A DNA stretch of 64,000 bases from contig NZ_CP061378.1 of the NCBI RefSeq assembly GCF_015624485.1, forward strand, positions 1,302,001-1,366,000. Reading direction: 5' to 3'. The position numbers and the translations under genes are program-made. The notes beneath the pieces were generated by a model. The model was given only the letters and a program-made list of their open reading frames with translations. It had not been told where the DNA came from and did no database searches. The stretch comes from Bradyrhizobium genosp. L (GTDB taxonomy: Bacteria; Pseudomonadota; Alphaproteobacteria; Rhizobiales; Xanthobacteraceae). Positions 45,143-53,055 of this stretch are shown here, one piece after another. Within the stretch, counting starts at the first letter, position 1, and the number at the start of each line of letters is the position of its first letter.

Positions 45143-45841
45143 TTACGCGGCGTCGACCAGCACGATCTCGGCATCCTCGAGCGCGGTGATCTTGAGCCGG
45201 GCTTCATCGCGGATCGCGGCACCGTCGCGCGTATTGACGCGGACGCCGTTGACCTCGACGCTGCCGGCCGCCGGCACCAGATAGAGGTGACGGGCCTGGT
45301 CAGGGGCGTATTCCGCGCTCTCGCCGGCCTTCAGCGTGGTGGCGAGCACCCGCGCCTTGGCGCGGATCGGCAGCGCGTCCGCGTCGGCCTCGAAGCCCGA
45401 GGCGATGGTCACGAGCTTGCCGGAACGGTTGGCCTTCGGGAACGGTTTTGAACCCCAGGTCGGATGGCCGCCCTTCGTCGTCGGCTCGATCCAGATCTGG
45501 AAAATCTTGGTCTTCGACGGCTCCAGATTGTACTCGGAGTGGCGGATGCCGCTGCCCGCGCTCATCACCTGGACGTCGCCGGCCTCGGTGCGTCCCTTGT
45601 TGCCGAGCGAATCCTGATGCGTGATCGCACCTTCGCGGACATAGGTGATGATCTCCATGTTGGCATGGGGATGCGCGGGAAAGCCGGTGTTGGGCGCGAT
45701 CTCGTCATCGTTCCACACCCGCAGCGTGCCATGGCTGACATTGTCCGGGTCGTAGTAGCTCGCGAACGAGAAATGGTGCTTGGCGTTGAGCCAACCGTGG
45801 TCGGCGCCGCCGAGCTTTGCGAATGGTCTGAGTTCGATCAT
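45143..45841 (-). CDS. Pirin family protein (YhaK-like)
   Basis: A 232-residue bicupin. The metal-binding histidines are in HPHANMEIITYVREGAITHQD near residues 57-77, with the sequence WLNAKHHFSFASYYDP at the start. Some pirins have quercetin 2,3-dioxygenase activity; YhaK acts as a redox sensor. ATG 45841 has GGGGA upstream. It sits between SDR and WrbA genes, consistent with detoxification of quinonoid compounds. Confidence 0.9.
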   Translation of the reverse strand: MIELRPFAKLGGADHGWLNAKHHFSFASYYDPDNVSHGTLRVWNDDEIAPNTGFPAHPHANMEIITYVREGAITHQDSLGNKGRTEAGDVQVMSAGSGIRHSEYNLEPSKTKIFQIWIEPTTKGGHPTWGSKPFPKANRSGKLVTIASGFEADADALPIRAKARVLATTLKAGESAEYAPDQARHLYLVPAAGSVEVNGVRVNTRDGAAIRDEARLKITALEDAEIVLVDAA

Positions 45842-45914
45842 GTGAATTCCCCTTGAGTTTGCTGTCGGGGAGGGCCAGGCGATTGCCGCCCGGCGTCTCC
45901 GTAAAATGTTGCGA

Positions 45915-46667
45915 TCAGGCGCCGAAGCCGCCGTCGACGTTGAGCACGGTGCCGGTCACGAACGAGGCTTCCGGGCTCGCCAGGAACAGCACGCCGGCTG
46001 CGACTTCCTCCGGACGGCCGAAGCGCTGCAGCGCATGCTGCAAACGTTGTGTCTCGGCGAACGCACCGCCGTCCTTCGGGTTCATGTCGGTGTCGATCGA
46101 TCCGGGCTGCACCACGTTGACGGTGATGCCGCGCGGTCCGAGGTCGCGCGCCGCGCCCTTGGTGTAGCCGACCACGGCCGCCTTGGTGGCGACGTAGTCG
46201 GCAAGGCCGGGGAACGAGGCGCGGTCGGCCAGCATCGAGCCGACGGTGACAATGCGGCCGCCTTCGCCCATCAGCTTCGAGGCGGCGCGGATCGCGGTGA
46301 TCACGCCATCGATGTTCACCGCCTCCAGACGCGCGAGCGCAGCGACATCGGCCTTCGGATCGTCGACCGCACCACCCGTCGCGACACCGGCGTTGTTGAC
46401 GAGGATGTCGAGCCGGCCAAAATCCTTGGCGACGGTCTTGACGAGCTGGTCGACATCGGACGATGACGCCTGGTCGGCCTTGTAGGCGCGGGCGTCGACG
46501 CCGTTGGCCTTCAGTTCGGAAACGACGGCATCGGCCTTCTCGGGAGAGGCGACGTAGCTGATCGCGACGCTGGCGCCTTCGGCGGCGAGGGCGCGGGCCG
46601 ATGCCGCGCCGATGCCACGCGAACCGCCGGTGACGAGGGCAACCTTGCCTGAGAGCTTCTTGGTCAT
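45915..46667 (-). CDS. Short-chain dehydrogenase/reductase
   Basis: A 250-residue classical SDR. The cofactor loop TGGSRGIG occurs at residues 13-20, NNAG near 90, and the catalytic Ser/Tyr/Lys in SMLADRASFPGLADYVATKA. C-terminal FVTGTVLNVDGGFGA is family standard. ATG 46667 has GGAGA upstream. It is divergent from a LysR gene across 116 bp with GAAAC/GTTTC operator-like repeats. Substrate is unknown. Confidence 0.92.
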   Translation of the reverse strand: MTKKLSGKVALVTGGSRGIGAASARALAAEGASVAISYVASPEKADAVVSELKANGVDARAYKADQASSSDVDQLVKTVAKDFGRLDILVNNAGVATGGAVDDPKADVAALARLEAVNIDGVITAIRAASKLMGEGGRIVTVGSMLADRASFPGLADYVATKAAVVGYTKGAARDLGPRGITVNVVQPGSIDTDMNPKDGGAFAETQRLQHALQRFGRPEEVAAGVLFLASPEASFVTGTVLNVDGGFGA

Positions 46668-46723
46668 GGGATTTCTCCATGGGTTGAGTTTCATTGGCTC
46701 TTGGATATGCCTCCCGCTGTGGT

Positions 46724-46756
46724 ATAGAAATAGAAACTATCGAAACTCATTGTTTC
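46724..46756. promoter_or_regulatory. LysR-type operator candidate between SDR and LysR genes
   Basis: ATAG-AAA-CTAT (46730-46740) is followed by GAAAC-TCATT-GTTTC (46742-46756), itself a T-N11-A-type dyad. A further AGTTTC half-site lies near the SDR start. The arrangement suits binding by the LysR protein starting at 46784. Confidence 0.55.
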
Positions 46757-46783
46757 CAATTTCGAGCAAGCGGGATCCTGCCC

Positions 46784-47692
46784 ATGTCGAAACTGCCGGA
46801 CTTCGAGGCGCTCGCGATCTTCGCAAAAGTCGTGGAGTTACGGTCGTTTGCGGCGGCCGCCAGCGAACTGTCGCTGTCCAAGGCCACGGTCTCCAAGGCG
46901 GTGAGCCGGCTGGAGGAGCGGCTCGGGGCGCGGTTGTTCAACCGCACCTCGCGCCGGCTGGCGCTGACCGATGCCGGCCAGAAATTGTCGGAGCGCGCCG
47001 CAAGGCTGCTCGCCGATGGCGAGGCCGCCGAGAACGAGACGCTGGCGCAATCGACCACGCCGCGCGGGCTGGTGCGGCTCGCAGTGCCGATGAGTTTTGG
47101 CATCAAGACGGTGGCGCCGCTGCTGCCGGAATTTCTGGAGGCCTATCCCGAGGTCTCGATCGACCTGCATCTGAGCGACGCCACCGTGGACCTGATCGGC
47201 GAGGGCTTTGATGCCGGCCTGCGCATTGCGCGGCTGCCGGATTCCTCGCTGATCGCGCGGCGGCTGTGCGGCATGCCGCGCTACACGGTGGCTGCGCCGT
47301 CCTATCTGAAGCGCCATGGCCGACCGACCCATCCGATGCATCTCGCCGAGCACAAATGCTTCGGCTACGCCTATCTCTCCACCCAGGGCGTCTGGCACTA
47401 CACCAACGCGTCGGGCGAGCAGGCCAATGTGCGTCCCGCCGGCCAGCTCCGGGTCAACAATGGCGAGGCCGTGATGCCCGCGCTCATCGCCGGCCTCGGC
47501 ATCGCCGACCTGCCGGACTTCATCGTCGGCGAGGCGATCGCGCGTGGCGAGGTCGAGGTGATCCTGAAGGACTGGAAGCAGCCCGAGGCCGCCGTGCATC
47601 TCGTCACCCCGCCCGGCGGCCCGCGCCCCGCCCGCGTCGAAGTGCTGGCGGAGTTCTTGGCGAAGCACTTTGCCAAGGGAAAGAAACGGTGA
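46784..47692 (+). CDS. LysR-family transcriptional regulator
   Basis: A 302-residue LysR protein: helix-turn-helix in residues 1-60 (LPDFEALAIFAKVVELRSFA, LSKATVSKAVSRLEERLGAR), then an effector domain with DAGLRIARLPDSSLIARRLC. ATG 46784 gives the usual N-terminus; an upstream ATG at 46694 lies in the operator. It is divergent from the SDR-pirin-wrbA genes and likely controls them, a common arrangement for quinone-responsive LysR proteins. Confidence 0.92.
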   Translation: MSKLPDFEALAIFAKVVELRSFAAAASELSLSKATVSKAVSRLEERLGARLFNRTSRRLALTDAGQKLSERAARLLADGEAAENETLAQSTTPRGLVRLAVPMSFGIKTVAPLLPEFLEAYPEVSIDLHLSDATVDLIGEGFDAGLRIARLPDSSLIARRLCGMPRYTVAAPSYLKRHGRPTHPMHLAEHKCFGYAYLSTQGVWHYTNASGEQANVRPAGQLRVNNGEAVMPALIAGLGIADLPDFIVGEAIARGEVEVILKDWKQPEAAVHLVTPPGGPRPARVEVLAEFLAKHFAKGKKR

Positions 47693-47752
47693 CGACGGTG
47701 GCCGTCACGGCTACCCTGCGGGACAACGACAAAAGCCGCTGGGGAGCAACTG

Positions 47753-48742
47753 ATGAACCGCCGCGACCTTCTGCGCGTCGCCGCCGCATGGCCGCTCGCG
47801 CACACCGCGCTTGCAAATCCGGCCTTCGCGCAAAGCGCCTATCCCACCCGCAACATCACGATGATCGTGCCGTTCCCGGCCGGCGGCCAGGCCGATCTTG
47901 CGGCGCGGCCGGTGGCGGCGGCGCTGGAGCGCGTGCTTGGCAAGCCCGTGATCGTCGACAACCGCGCCGGCGGGGCGGGCGGCTCGATCGGCAATGCGCA
48001 GGCGGCGCGCGCCGAGCCTGACGGCTACACGCTGCTGATGACGCTGTCCTCGCTCGCGGTGCTGCCGGAGGCCGACCGGCTGTTCGATCGCTCCGTCGCC
48101 TACGAGGTGTCGCAGTTCGCGCCGGTCGCGCGCGTGCTCGCCGATCCGACATTGCTTGCGGTGCCGGCCTCGGCGCCATGGATGTCGCTGCAGGATTTCG
48201 TCGACGATGCGAAGAGGCGTCCGGGGCAAATCCCCTACGGCTCGTCCGGCCCGTATGGCACGCTGCATGTCGCGATGGAGATGTTCGCCGCGAGCGCGGG
48301 CATCAAATTGCTGCACGTGCCGTTCCGCGGCGCGGGGCCGGCGCTCACCGCGCTGCTGTCGGGCACGGTGCAGGCGCTGGCGTCGGCGCCGGGCACGCTG
48401 AAGCAGCAGGTCGAAGACGGCAAGATGCGCGTGCTCGCCAACTGGGGCGCCGAACGCATCGCGAGCTTCCCCGATCTGCCGACCTTCAAGGAGCTCGGTT
48501 ACAAGGATGTCGAGTTCTACATCTGGGCCGGCTTGTTCGCGCAGTCCGCGTTGCCGGCGCCGATCATGACGCGGCTGCGCGCGGCGATGGCAGATGCCGT
48601 GAAGGCGCCCGAGGTGATCAAGACCTTCGAGACCGCGGGCAGCCCGGTCGCCTATCTGGACGCGCCGGAGTTTTCGAAGTTCGTCGCTGAGGACAGCGCG
48701 CGGCTGATCGCGGCGGTGAAGAAGATCGGCAAGGTCGAGTAG
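47753..48742 (+). CDS. Bug/TctC-family periplasmic solute receptor (orphan)
   Basis: A 329-residue periplasmic receptor with a twin-arginine-like leader (MNRRDLLRVAAAWPLAHTAL ... AFAQ). Family marks are ITMIVPFPAGGQADLAARPV, VDNRAGGAGGSIGNAQAARA and PYGSSGPYGTLHVAMEMFAA. A GGGGAG site precedes the ATG. It follows the LysR gene by 60 bp but lacks TctA/TctB. The second such orphan in this window; ligand unknown. Confidence 0.88.
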   Translation: MNRRDLLRVAAAWPLAHTALANPAFAQSAYPTRNITMIVPFPAGGQADLAARPVAAALERVLGKPVIVDNRAGGAGGSIGNAQAARAEPDGYTLLMTLSSLAVLPEADRLFDRSVAYEVSQFAPVARVLADPTLLAVPASAPWMSLQDFVDDAKRRPGQIPYGSSGPYGTLHVAMEMFAASAGIKLLHVPFRGAGPALTALLSGTVQALASAPGTLKQQVEDGKMRVLANWGAERIASFPDLPTFKELGYKDVEFYIWAGLFAQSALPAPIMTRLRAAMADAVKAPEVIKTFETAGSPVAYLDAPEFSKFVAEDSARLIAAVKKIGKVE

Positions 48743-48792
48743 GGAACTCGTCTTCACATTTAGTTGTGCTCGCGAACGATCCTCGGCCGCAT

Positions 48793-48817
48793 TCATTTGC
48801 CATTTTGCAGCAAATGA
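48793..48817. promoter_or_regulatory. Perfect dyad upstream of the Cys-rich gene
   Basis: TCATTTGC and GCAAATGA form eight-base arms around a nine-base spacer. It begins 50 bp after the stop of the Bug receptor and ends 48 bp before the next gene. It could be an operator for the downstream gene or the upstream gene's terminator hairpin; no T-run follows. Confidence 0.4.
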
Positions 48818-48865
48818 TCGCGCGGGAACTGCCGCGCGTGTAAAGGAATCGAAGAGGGCACGGGC

Positions 48866-49237
48866 ATGCAGATGCAGCGGATTGTCCTGAGCGTGGCAAT
48901 TGCGATCGGCGGCGTGGCCGCGGCGATGCCGGCATCGTCGCAAGAGTATCGCGGAACCTGGGAACAGCAGATGGCCTGCACACCCGATGTGATGCGGCTG
49001 TGCAGCGACCAGATCCCGGACACCAACCGCATCGTCGCCTGCCTGCGGCAGAATACGGCGCTGCTTGGCCATGCCTGCCGGGCGGTGTTCGAGTCGAATG
49101 CCAGCGCGCAACAACCGCAGATGCAGGGACGCGCGCCGCAGCCGCCGATGCAACAGCGGCCGCGCGCAAACCAGCCAATTCAGCCGGCCCCGGTCGCGCC
49201 ACCGCGTCCGTCGGTGGACGATGACGACGATAATTAA
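48866..49237 (+). CDS. Small exported Cys-rich-repeat protein
   Basis: A 123-residue periplasmic protein: signal peptide (MQMQRIVLSVAIAIGGVAAA), one cysteine-rich repeat with C-x7-C pattern (CTPDVMRLCSDQIPD, then IVACLRQNTALLGHACRAVF), and a Pro/Gln-rich tail ending in acidic DDDDDN. Four cysteines could form two disulfides. Ends overlap the convergent YbaK gene by 4 bp. Function unknown. Confidence 0.75.
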   Translation: MQMQRIVLSVAIAIGGVAAAMPASSQEYRGTWEQQMACTPDVMRLCSDQIPDTNRIVACLRQNTALLGHACRAVFESNASAQQPQMQGRAPQPPMQQRPRANQPIQPAPVAPPRPSVDDDDDN

Positions 49238-49707
49238 TCCGCGGACCTGATCTCGCAGACATCGACCCATTCGGCCGCGGTCAATTCCGCCATCCGATCC
49301 GGCGTGATGCGCACGGCGCTGTGGGTCGAGCCTGCGGCCGGCACCACGACATCGAACGCCTTCAGCGACACGTCGCAATAGATCGGCAGCGGCGATTTCA
49401 GGCCGAATGGGCAGACGCCGCCGACCTCATGGCCGGTGATCTCGGCGACCTCGTCGAGGCCGAGCATCTTCGGCTTGCCTCCGAATTGCGCCTTCACCTT
49501 CTTGTTGTCCATCCGCGCGGTACCGCTGGCGACGATCAGCACGACGCGGTCGCCGACCCGCAGGCTCAGCGTCTTGGCGATCCGCGCCGGCTCGACGCCG
49601 TAAGCCTCGGCCGCCAGCACGACGGTCGCGGAGCTCGTTGTGGATTCGATCACGGAAATATCGGGCGCCTTCTCGGCGAAGAAGGCGCGGACGGACTCAA
49701 GACTCAT
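49234..49707 (-). CDS. YbaK/EbsC-family aminoacyl-tRNA deacylase-like protein
   Basis: A 157-residue protein of the YbaK/ProX editing fold, trans-editing mischarged tRNA such as Cys-tRNA(Pro). The conserved segments are AKTLSLRVGDRVVLIVASGT and the lysine-rich ARMDNKKVKAQFG, ahead of GHEVGGVCPFGL. ATG 49707 has AAGGGG upstream. It starts 22 bp after the haloacid dehalogenase gene and is likely co-transcribed. Confidence 0.88.
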   Translation of the reverse strand: MSLESVRAFFAEKAPDISVIESTTSSATVVLAAEAYGVEPARIAKTLSLRVGDRVVLIVASGTARMDNKKVKAQFGGKPKMLGLDEVAEITGHEVGGVCPFGLKSPLPIYCDVSLKAFDVVVPAAGSTHSAVRITPDRMAELTAAEWVDVCEIRSAD

Positions 49708-49729
49708 ATCGTTCAGGACCCCTTGGGAT

Positions 49730-50473
49730 TCAGGATCTGGTGGACACCAAAGCGGGAAGCTCGGAGAGGCCGTGGATGCGGTGATCGGGCACGACGCCGA
49801 GCTCGTCCATCTGGGTACGCAACGCCCAAAACATCGTCAATGGGGCGACCGTCTCGCTCTCGACGCAGGCCAGCGCCATCGCCTCCGGCGTCACCCGCTC
49901 GATCCAGGCGACGTTGAGGCCGAACGCCTTGGCGCCGCAGGCATCCCACGGATTGGAGGAGATGAACAGCACGTCGGCGGGTGGCACTTTCAGCTCCTCT
50001 TCGATCAGCGTGTAGGCCTCGGGCGCCGGCTTGAACACCTTGTGGGCATCGACGCTGATGGTCGCATCGAGCAGCTGGTCGAGCCCGGAATTGCGCACCA
50101 GCGCGTTGAGCATGTCCGGGCTGCCGTTGGAGAGGATCGCGAGCTTCTTGTCCTTCATCGCCTCGAGTGCTGCGACCGCATCCGGATAGAGGTCGAGGTG
50201 CTGATATTTGTCGATGATGCGCGCGAACGTCACCTCATCATATTGCAGGCCGAGGCTGCGCAGCGTGTAGGCGAGCGAGTCCCGGGTCGCGATGGAAAAA
50301 TCCTGATAGCGCCGCATCAGCGTGCGCAGCCAGGAATATTCCAGCTGCTTGAGCCGCCAGATCTGGGTGATGATGTCGCCATAGCCCGGGAAGGCGTCCT
50401 CGGTGACGTCAGCCACCGACTGGACGTCGTAGAGCGTGCCATAGGCGTCGAAGACAATTGCTTTGATGGTCAC
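49730..50473 (-). CDS. Haloacid dehalogenase, type II
   Basis: A 247-residue HAD-superfamily enzyme. The nucleophile Asp9 is in IVFDAYGTLYDV, motif II in LSNGSPDML, and the active-site cluster SSNPWDACGA closely resembles the S-N-W-D set of L-2-haloacid dehalogenases, so true C-halogen hydrolysis is likely rather than phosphatase activity. Start GTG 50473 follows GAGGGA. First gene of the pair with the YbaK-like gene. Confidence 0.88.
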   Translation of the reverse strand: MTIKAIVFDAYGTLYDVQSVADVTEDAFPGYGDIITQIWRLKQLEYSWLRTLMRRYQDFSIATRDSLAYTLRSLGLQYDEVTFARIIDKYQHLDLYPDAVAALEAMKDKKLAILSNGSPDMLNALVRNSGLDQLLDATISVDAHKVFKPAPEAYTLIEEELKVPPADVLFISSNPWDACGAKAFGLNVAWIERVTPEAMALACVESETVAPLTMFWALRTQMDELGVVPDHRIHGLSELPALVSTRS

Positions 50474-50538
50474 TGTCGTTCCCTCTCGTCCCGACCGCCG
50501 CGCGATCGAGACGCCGAGGGCGCAGGGCGGGGACCGCC

Positions 50539-51423
50539 CTATATACCCAAAATCCTGCGGGCGTTGGCCTTCAACACTTTGGGACGGATCTCCTCGCGGA
50601 TCTCAAGCTTGGCGAAATCTGCGAGCCAGCGGTCCGGCGTGATCACCGGCCAGTCGGAACCGAACAGCATCTTGTCCTGCAAAATCGAGTTGATGTAGCG
50701 CACCAGGATCGGTGGGAAGTATTTCGGCGACCAGCCGGAGAGGTCGATATAGACGTTCGGCTTGTGGGTCGCGACCGACAGCGCCTCTTCCTGCCAGGGG
50801 AAGGAGGGGTGCGCGAGGATGATCTTGAGGTCGGGGAAATCAGCCGCGACGTCGTCCATGTACATCGGGTTGGAATATTTCAGTCGCATTCCCATGCCGC
50901 CCGGCATGCCCGAGCCGACGCCGGTCTGGCCGGTGTGGAACAGCGCGATCGCGCCGCCGTCGTTGATGGCCTCATAGAGCGGATAGGCCATGCGGTCGTT
51001 GGCATAGAAGCCCTGCATGGTCGGGTGGAATTTGAAGCCGCGGACGCCGTACTCCTCGATCAGCTTCTTCGCCTCCCGCACGCCGAGCTTGCCCTTGTGC
51101 GGGTCGATCGACACGAACGGGATCAGGACGTCGAGATGGTCGGAGGCAACCTCCAGCATTTCGAGATTGTTGTAGCGGCGGAAGCCGGTCTCGCGCTCGG
51201 CGTCGACCGGGAAGATCACCGCGGCGATGTTCTTGGCGCGGTAATAGGCTGCGGTCTCCGGCACGGTCGGCGGATGCTTGTGCGGCGACTTGAAATAGTC
51301 GGCCATCTGCGCCTGGAAGTCGTCATAGCCGTCATCGCCATGCATGCCGCAGGGCTCCTCGGCATGGGTGTGGATGTCGATCGCTGTGACCTTCTCGATA
51401 TCGGGCAGTTTGAGCTTGGGCAT
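50539..51423 (-). CDS. Amidohydrolase family protein (ACMSD-like)
   Basis: A 294-residue TIM-barrel amidohydrolase-2 protein. The metal-binding HTH pair is in AIDIHTHAEEPCG, later ligands in GFKFHPTMQGFY, ILAHPSFPWQEEAL and FGSDWPVITPDRW. Members include decarboxylases of aromatic acids and lactonases. It has its own AT-rich promoter region with dyad. It is separated from the dehalogenase gene by 65 bp on the same strand. Substrate unknown. Confidence 0.88.
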   Translation of the reverse strand: MPKLKLPDIEKVTAIDIHTHAEEPCGMHGDDGYDDFQAQMADYFKSPHKHPPTVPETAAYYRAKNIAAVIFPVDAERETGFRRYNNLEMLEVASDHLDVLIPFVSIDPHKGKLGVREAKKLIEEYGVRGFKFHPTMQGFYANDRMAYPLYEAINDGGAIALFHTGQTGVGSGMPGGMGMRLKYSNPMYMDDVAADFPDLKIILAHPSFPWQEEALSVATHKPNVYIDLSGWSPKYFPPILVRYINSILQDKMLFGSDWPVITPDRWLADFAKLEIREEIRPKVLKANARRILGI

Positions 51424-51456
51424 GCGGTTTCCCCGGCGGCAACTTACTGGTTTCGC

Positions 51457-51481
51457 ATAATGATTATACTATATAATGATT
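51457..51481. promoter_or_regulatory. AT-rich operator-like dyad upstream of the amidohydrolase gene
   Basis: ATTATA-CTA-TATAAT (51463-51477) is a perfect dyad flanked and overlapped by two ATAATGATT direct repeats starting at 51457 and 51473, 16 bp apart. It starts 34 bp before the amidohydrolase ATG on the minus strand. Such AT-rich dyads are typical GntR/FadR sites, but no GntR gene is adjacent. Confidence 0.5.
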
Positions 51482-51613
51482 TGCGCAAGTGCCGCACGCG
51501 GCGAGGCCGGCCGGCATCGTTTCCTGTGAACCGGTTCATACGCACGCCATAGTTCGCGAGCGATAGTGCAACCTGAAATTGATCGTAACGCTGCATTTTT
51601 GAGAGGTTGCACC

Positions 51614-52000
51614 ATGGCCAATTCCCAGCCCAATTTCTACGAGCTTTCCGGCGACGGCATTCAGATCACGTATTCGACGACGAGCATCACGGGACAACCG
51701 GTCCTCAGCTATCACGACGCCGCCCAGGCCAAGACCTTCACCGGTGACGCGATCAAGGTCGAAGAGACGGCGATCGGGACGTCGGTGACGGTGTCTCTGA
51801 CGCTGATCCTCGACGGGCCGTCGACATCGTTCACGCTGCTGCTGCCGCATGTGCGCCTGGCCGGGCCCGAGGTGGCCAACATCGCAACCGACGGCATCAC
51901 GACCCTGCACAAGTCCTCGATCGCGGGTCCGGCGCTTGGGCAGATCGAGCTCTACACCTTTCACGCCCTGACCGGCACGGCGCGGTTCGTCGTGTTCTAG
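51614..52000 (+). CDS. Unknown 128-residue protein, paralog 1
   Basis: A beta-rich, cytoplasmic-looking protein without signal peptide. It shares about half its residues with the next gene, in blocks such as ITYSTTSITG, DGPSTSFTLLLPHVR, TTLHKSS and ELYTFHALTGTAR. I do not recognise the family. ATG 51614 has GAGAGG upstream. The two genes plus their promoter elements look like a tandem duplication. Confidence 0.7.
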   Translation: MANSQPNFYELSGDGIQITYSTTSITGQPVLSYHDAAQAKTFTGDAIKVEETAIGTSVTVSLTLILDGPSTSFTLLLPHVRLAGPEVANIATDGITTLHKSSIAGPALGQIELYTFHALTGTARFVVF

Positions 52001-52030
52001 CGTTTCCGAGCAAAGCCGCTCGGCCTCGCA

Positions 52031-52084
52031 TCCTGTGAGGCAGTTCATAGCGGTGGGCTCAAGATCGCAATAGAATGCAACCTG
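52031..52084 (+). promoter_or_regulatory. Duplicated promoter-like element of paralog 2 (partner at 51522-51575)
   Basis: TCCTGTGAGGCAGTTCATA at 52031 corresponds to TCCTGTGAACCGGTTCATA at 51522. GCAACCTG starts 46 bp downstream in both (52077 and 51568), followed by AATTG. Constant spacing indicates functional conservation rather than chance. The polymerase or factor that reads it is not identifiable. Confidence 0.6.
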
Positions 52085-52123
52085 TAATTGTTGGAAATTC
52101 CTTCAGCCAGAAAGGTTTGCAAC

Positions 52124-52510
52124 ATGGCTACCCAGCCCAATCACTACGACCTGTCAGGTCACGGCATCCATGTGACCTATTCGACGACGAGCTTCAGCGG
52201 CAAGCCGCTGTTCACCTACCATGATGCTTTCCAGACCAAGAACTTCATGGGCGACGAGATCAAGACCGAGAGCTCCACGATCGGCACGCTGGTCAGCGTG
52301 TTCATCATGCATACGATCGACGGGCCGCAGACCTCGTTCACGGTGTTGATCCCAAACGTACGGATGACCGATGCGACCCAGGTCATCCATATCTCGACCC
52401 AGGGCGTCACGACGCTGCACAAATTCGGCGTCCCTCCGCCGCCCCCAGGTCAGACCGAGCTCTACACCATGCATTCGCTGCAGGGGACGGCGCGGGTCGT
52501 CGTATCCTAG
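52124..52510 (+). CDS. Unknown 128-residue protein, paralog 2
   Basis: Same length as its upstream neighbour, with VTYSTTSFSGKPLFTYHDAF, IDGPQTSFTVLIPNVR, TTLHKFG and a proline run GVPPPPPGQTELYTMHS where paralog 1 has AGPALGQIELYTFHA. Predicted all-beta. AAAGG precedes ATG 52124. Its separate upstream region repeats two blocks found before paralog 1, so each gene probably has its own promoter. Function unknown. Confidence 0.7.
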   Translation: MATQPNHYDLSGHGIHVTYSTTSFSGKPLFTYHDAFQTKNFMGDEIKTESSTIGTLVSVFIMHTIDGPQTSFTVLIPNVRMTDATQVIHISTQGVTTLHKFGVPPPPPGQTELYTMHSLQGTARVVVS

Positions 52511-52824
52511 AGGCTTCCGCCGTGGCGTGACGCCGGGAACCCTCGTCCCCGGCGCATGGCGGGCTTCGGCGGCCGCGGTGGTTGAGCTGGTCAGCCACCC
52601 GGCCGCCTATTTTCCAAGCGATTTCAACGGTACAACCGACCGCTTGAGCGGCGTCAGGGCCGAAAATCAGCCCGTTTCGGTTGACATTTGCCGGTTCGAT
52701 GGCTTAGAAACCGCCCCGTCCCGGGCGGCAGGGCCGCTATCGGGGTAATCCCATTTTGCCATTTCTTCGGCATTGATCAGGTACGGCCTCCAACACGGGC
52801 CTTTCGAAGCAACAGGATTGTCCC
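52511..52824. other. 314-bp intergenic region ahead of ribosomal L36
   Basis: The early part has a hairpin-rich GCCGGG/CCCGGC-type sequence just after the paralog gene, perhaps its terminator. The latter part carries the L36 promoter candidate and a leader of about 110 nt whose first bases form CCGCCC-N6-GGGCGG (52711-52728). No gene is visible. Confidence 0.5.
52681..52709 (+). promoter_or_regulatory. Candidate promoter of rpmJ
   Basis: Perfect -35 TTGACA at 52681-52686, 17-bp spacer, and a weaker TTAGAA at 52704-52709. Transcription would start near 52716 at the edge of a GC-rich hairpin. A strong -35 fits a ribosomal protein gene. Confidence 0.5.
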
Positions 52825-52950
52825 ATGAAGGTCCGTAACTCGCTGAAGTCGCTGCGCGGCCGCCATCGCAACAACCGTCTGGTCCGCCGCAAGGGCCGGG
52901 TCTACGTCATCAACAAGGTCCAGCGCCGCTTCAAGGCGCGCCAGGGTTGA
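52825..52950 (+). CDS. rpmJ: 50S ribosomal protein L36, zinc-free type
   Basis: A 41-residue protein beginning [20 protein letters not shown] and ending RRFKARQG. Position, length and basic composition identify L36. It lacks the CxxC/CxxxxH zinc ribbon residues of the 37-residue form, hence the longer zinc-independent type usual in Rhizobiales. It stands alone, with its own promoter and a strong terminator at 53012-53036. Confidence 0.97.
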   Translation: MKVRNSLKSLRGRHRNNRLVRRKGRVYVINKVQRRFKARQG

Positions 52951-53011
52951 TTTCGGACGGGATCGGCCATGTCCGGTCCCGCAAGCGCCGTCCTTTCACA
53001 GGTCTTTGACG

Positions 53012-53036
53012 CCGCGCTGCTTTGCAGCGCGGTTTT
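53012..53036 (+). terminator. Rho-independent terminator of rpmJ
   Basis: CCGCGCTGC-TTT-GCAGCGCGG is a perfect nine-base stem with a three-base loop, followed by TTTT. It lies 61 bp after the L36 stop and 20 bp before the next gene. Confidence 0.85.
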
Positions 53037-53055
53037 GTGCGTCTAGACTTCGGTC

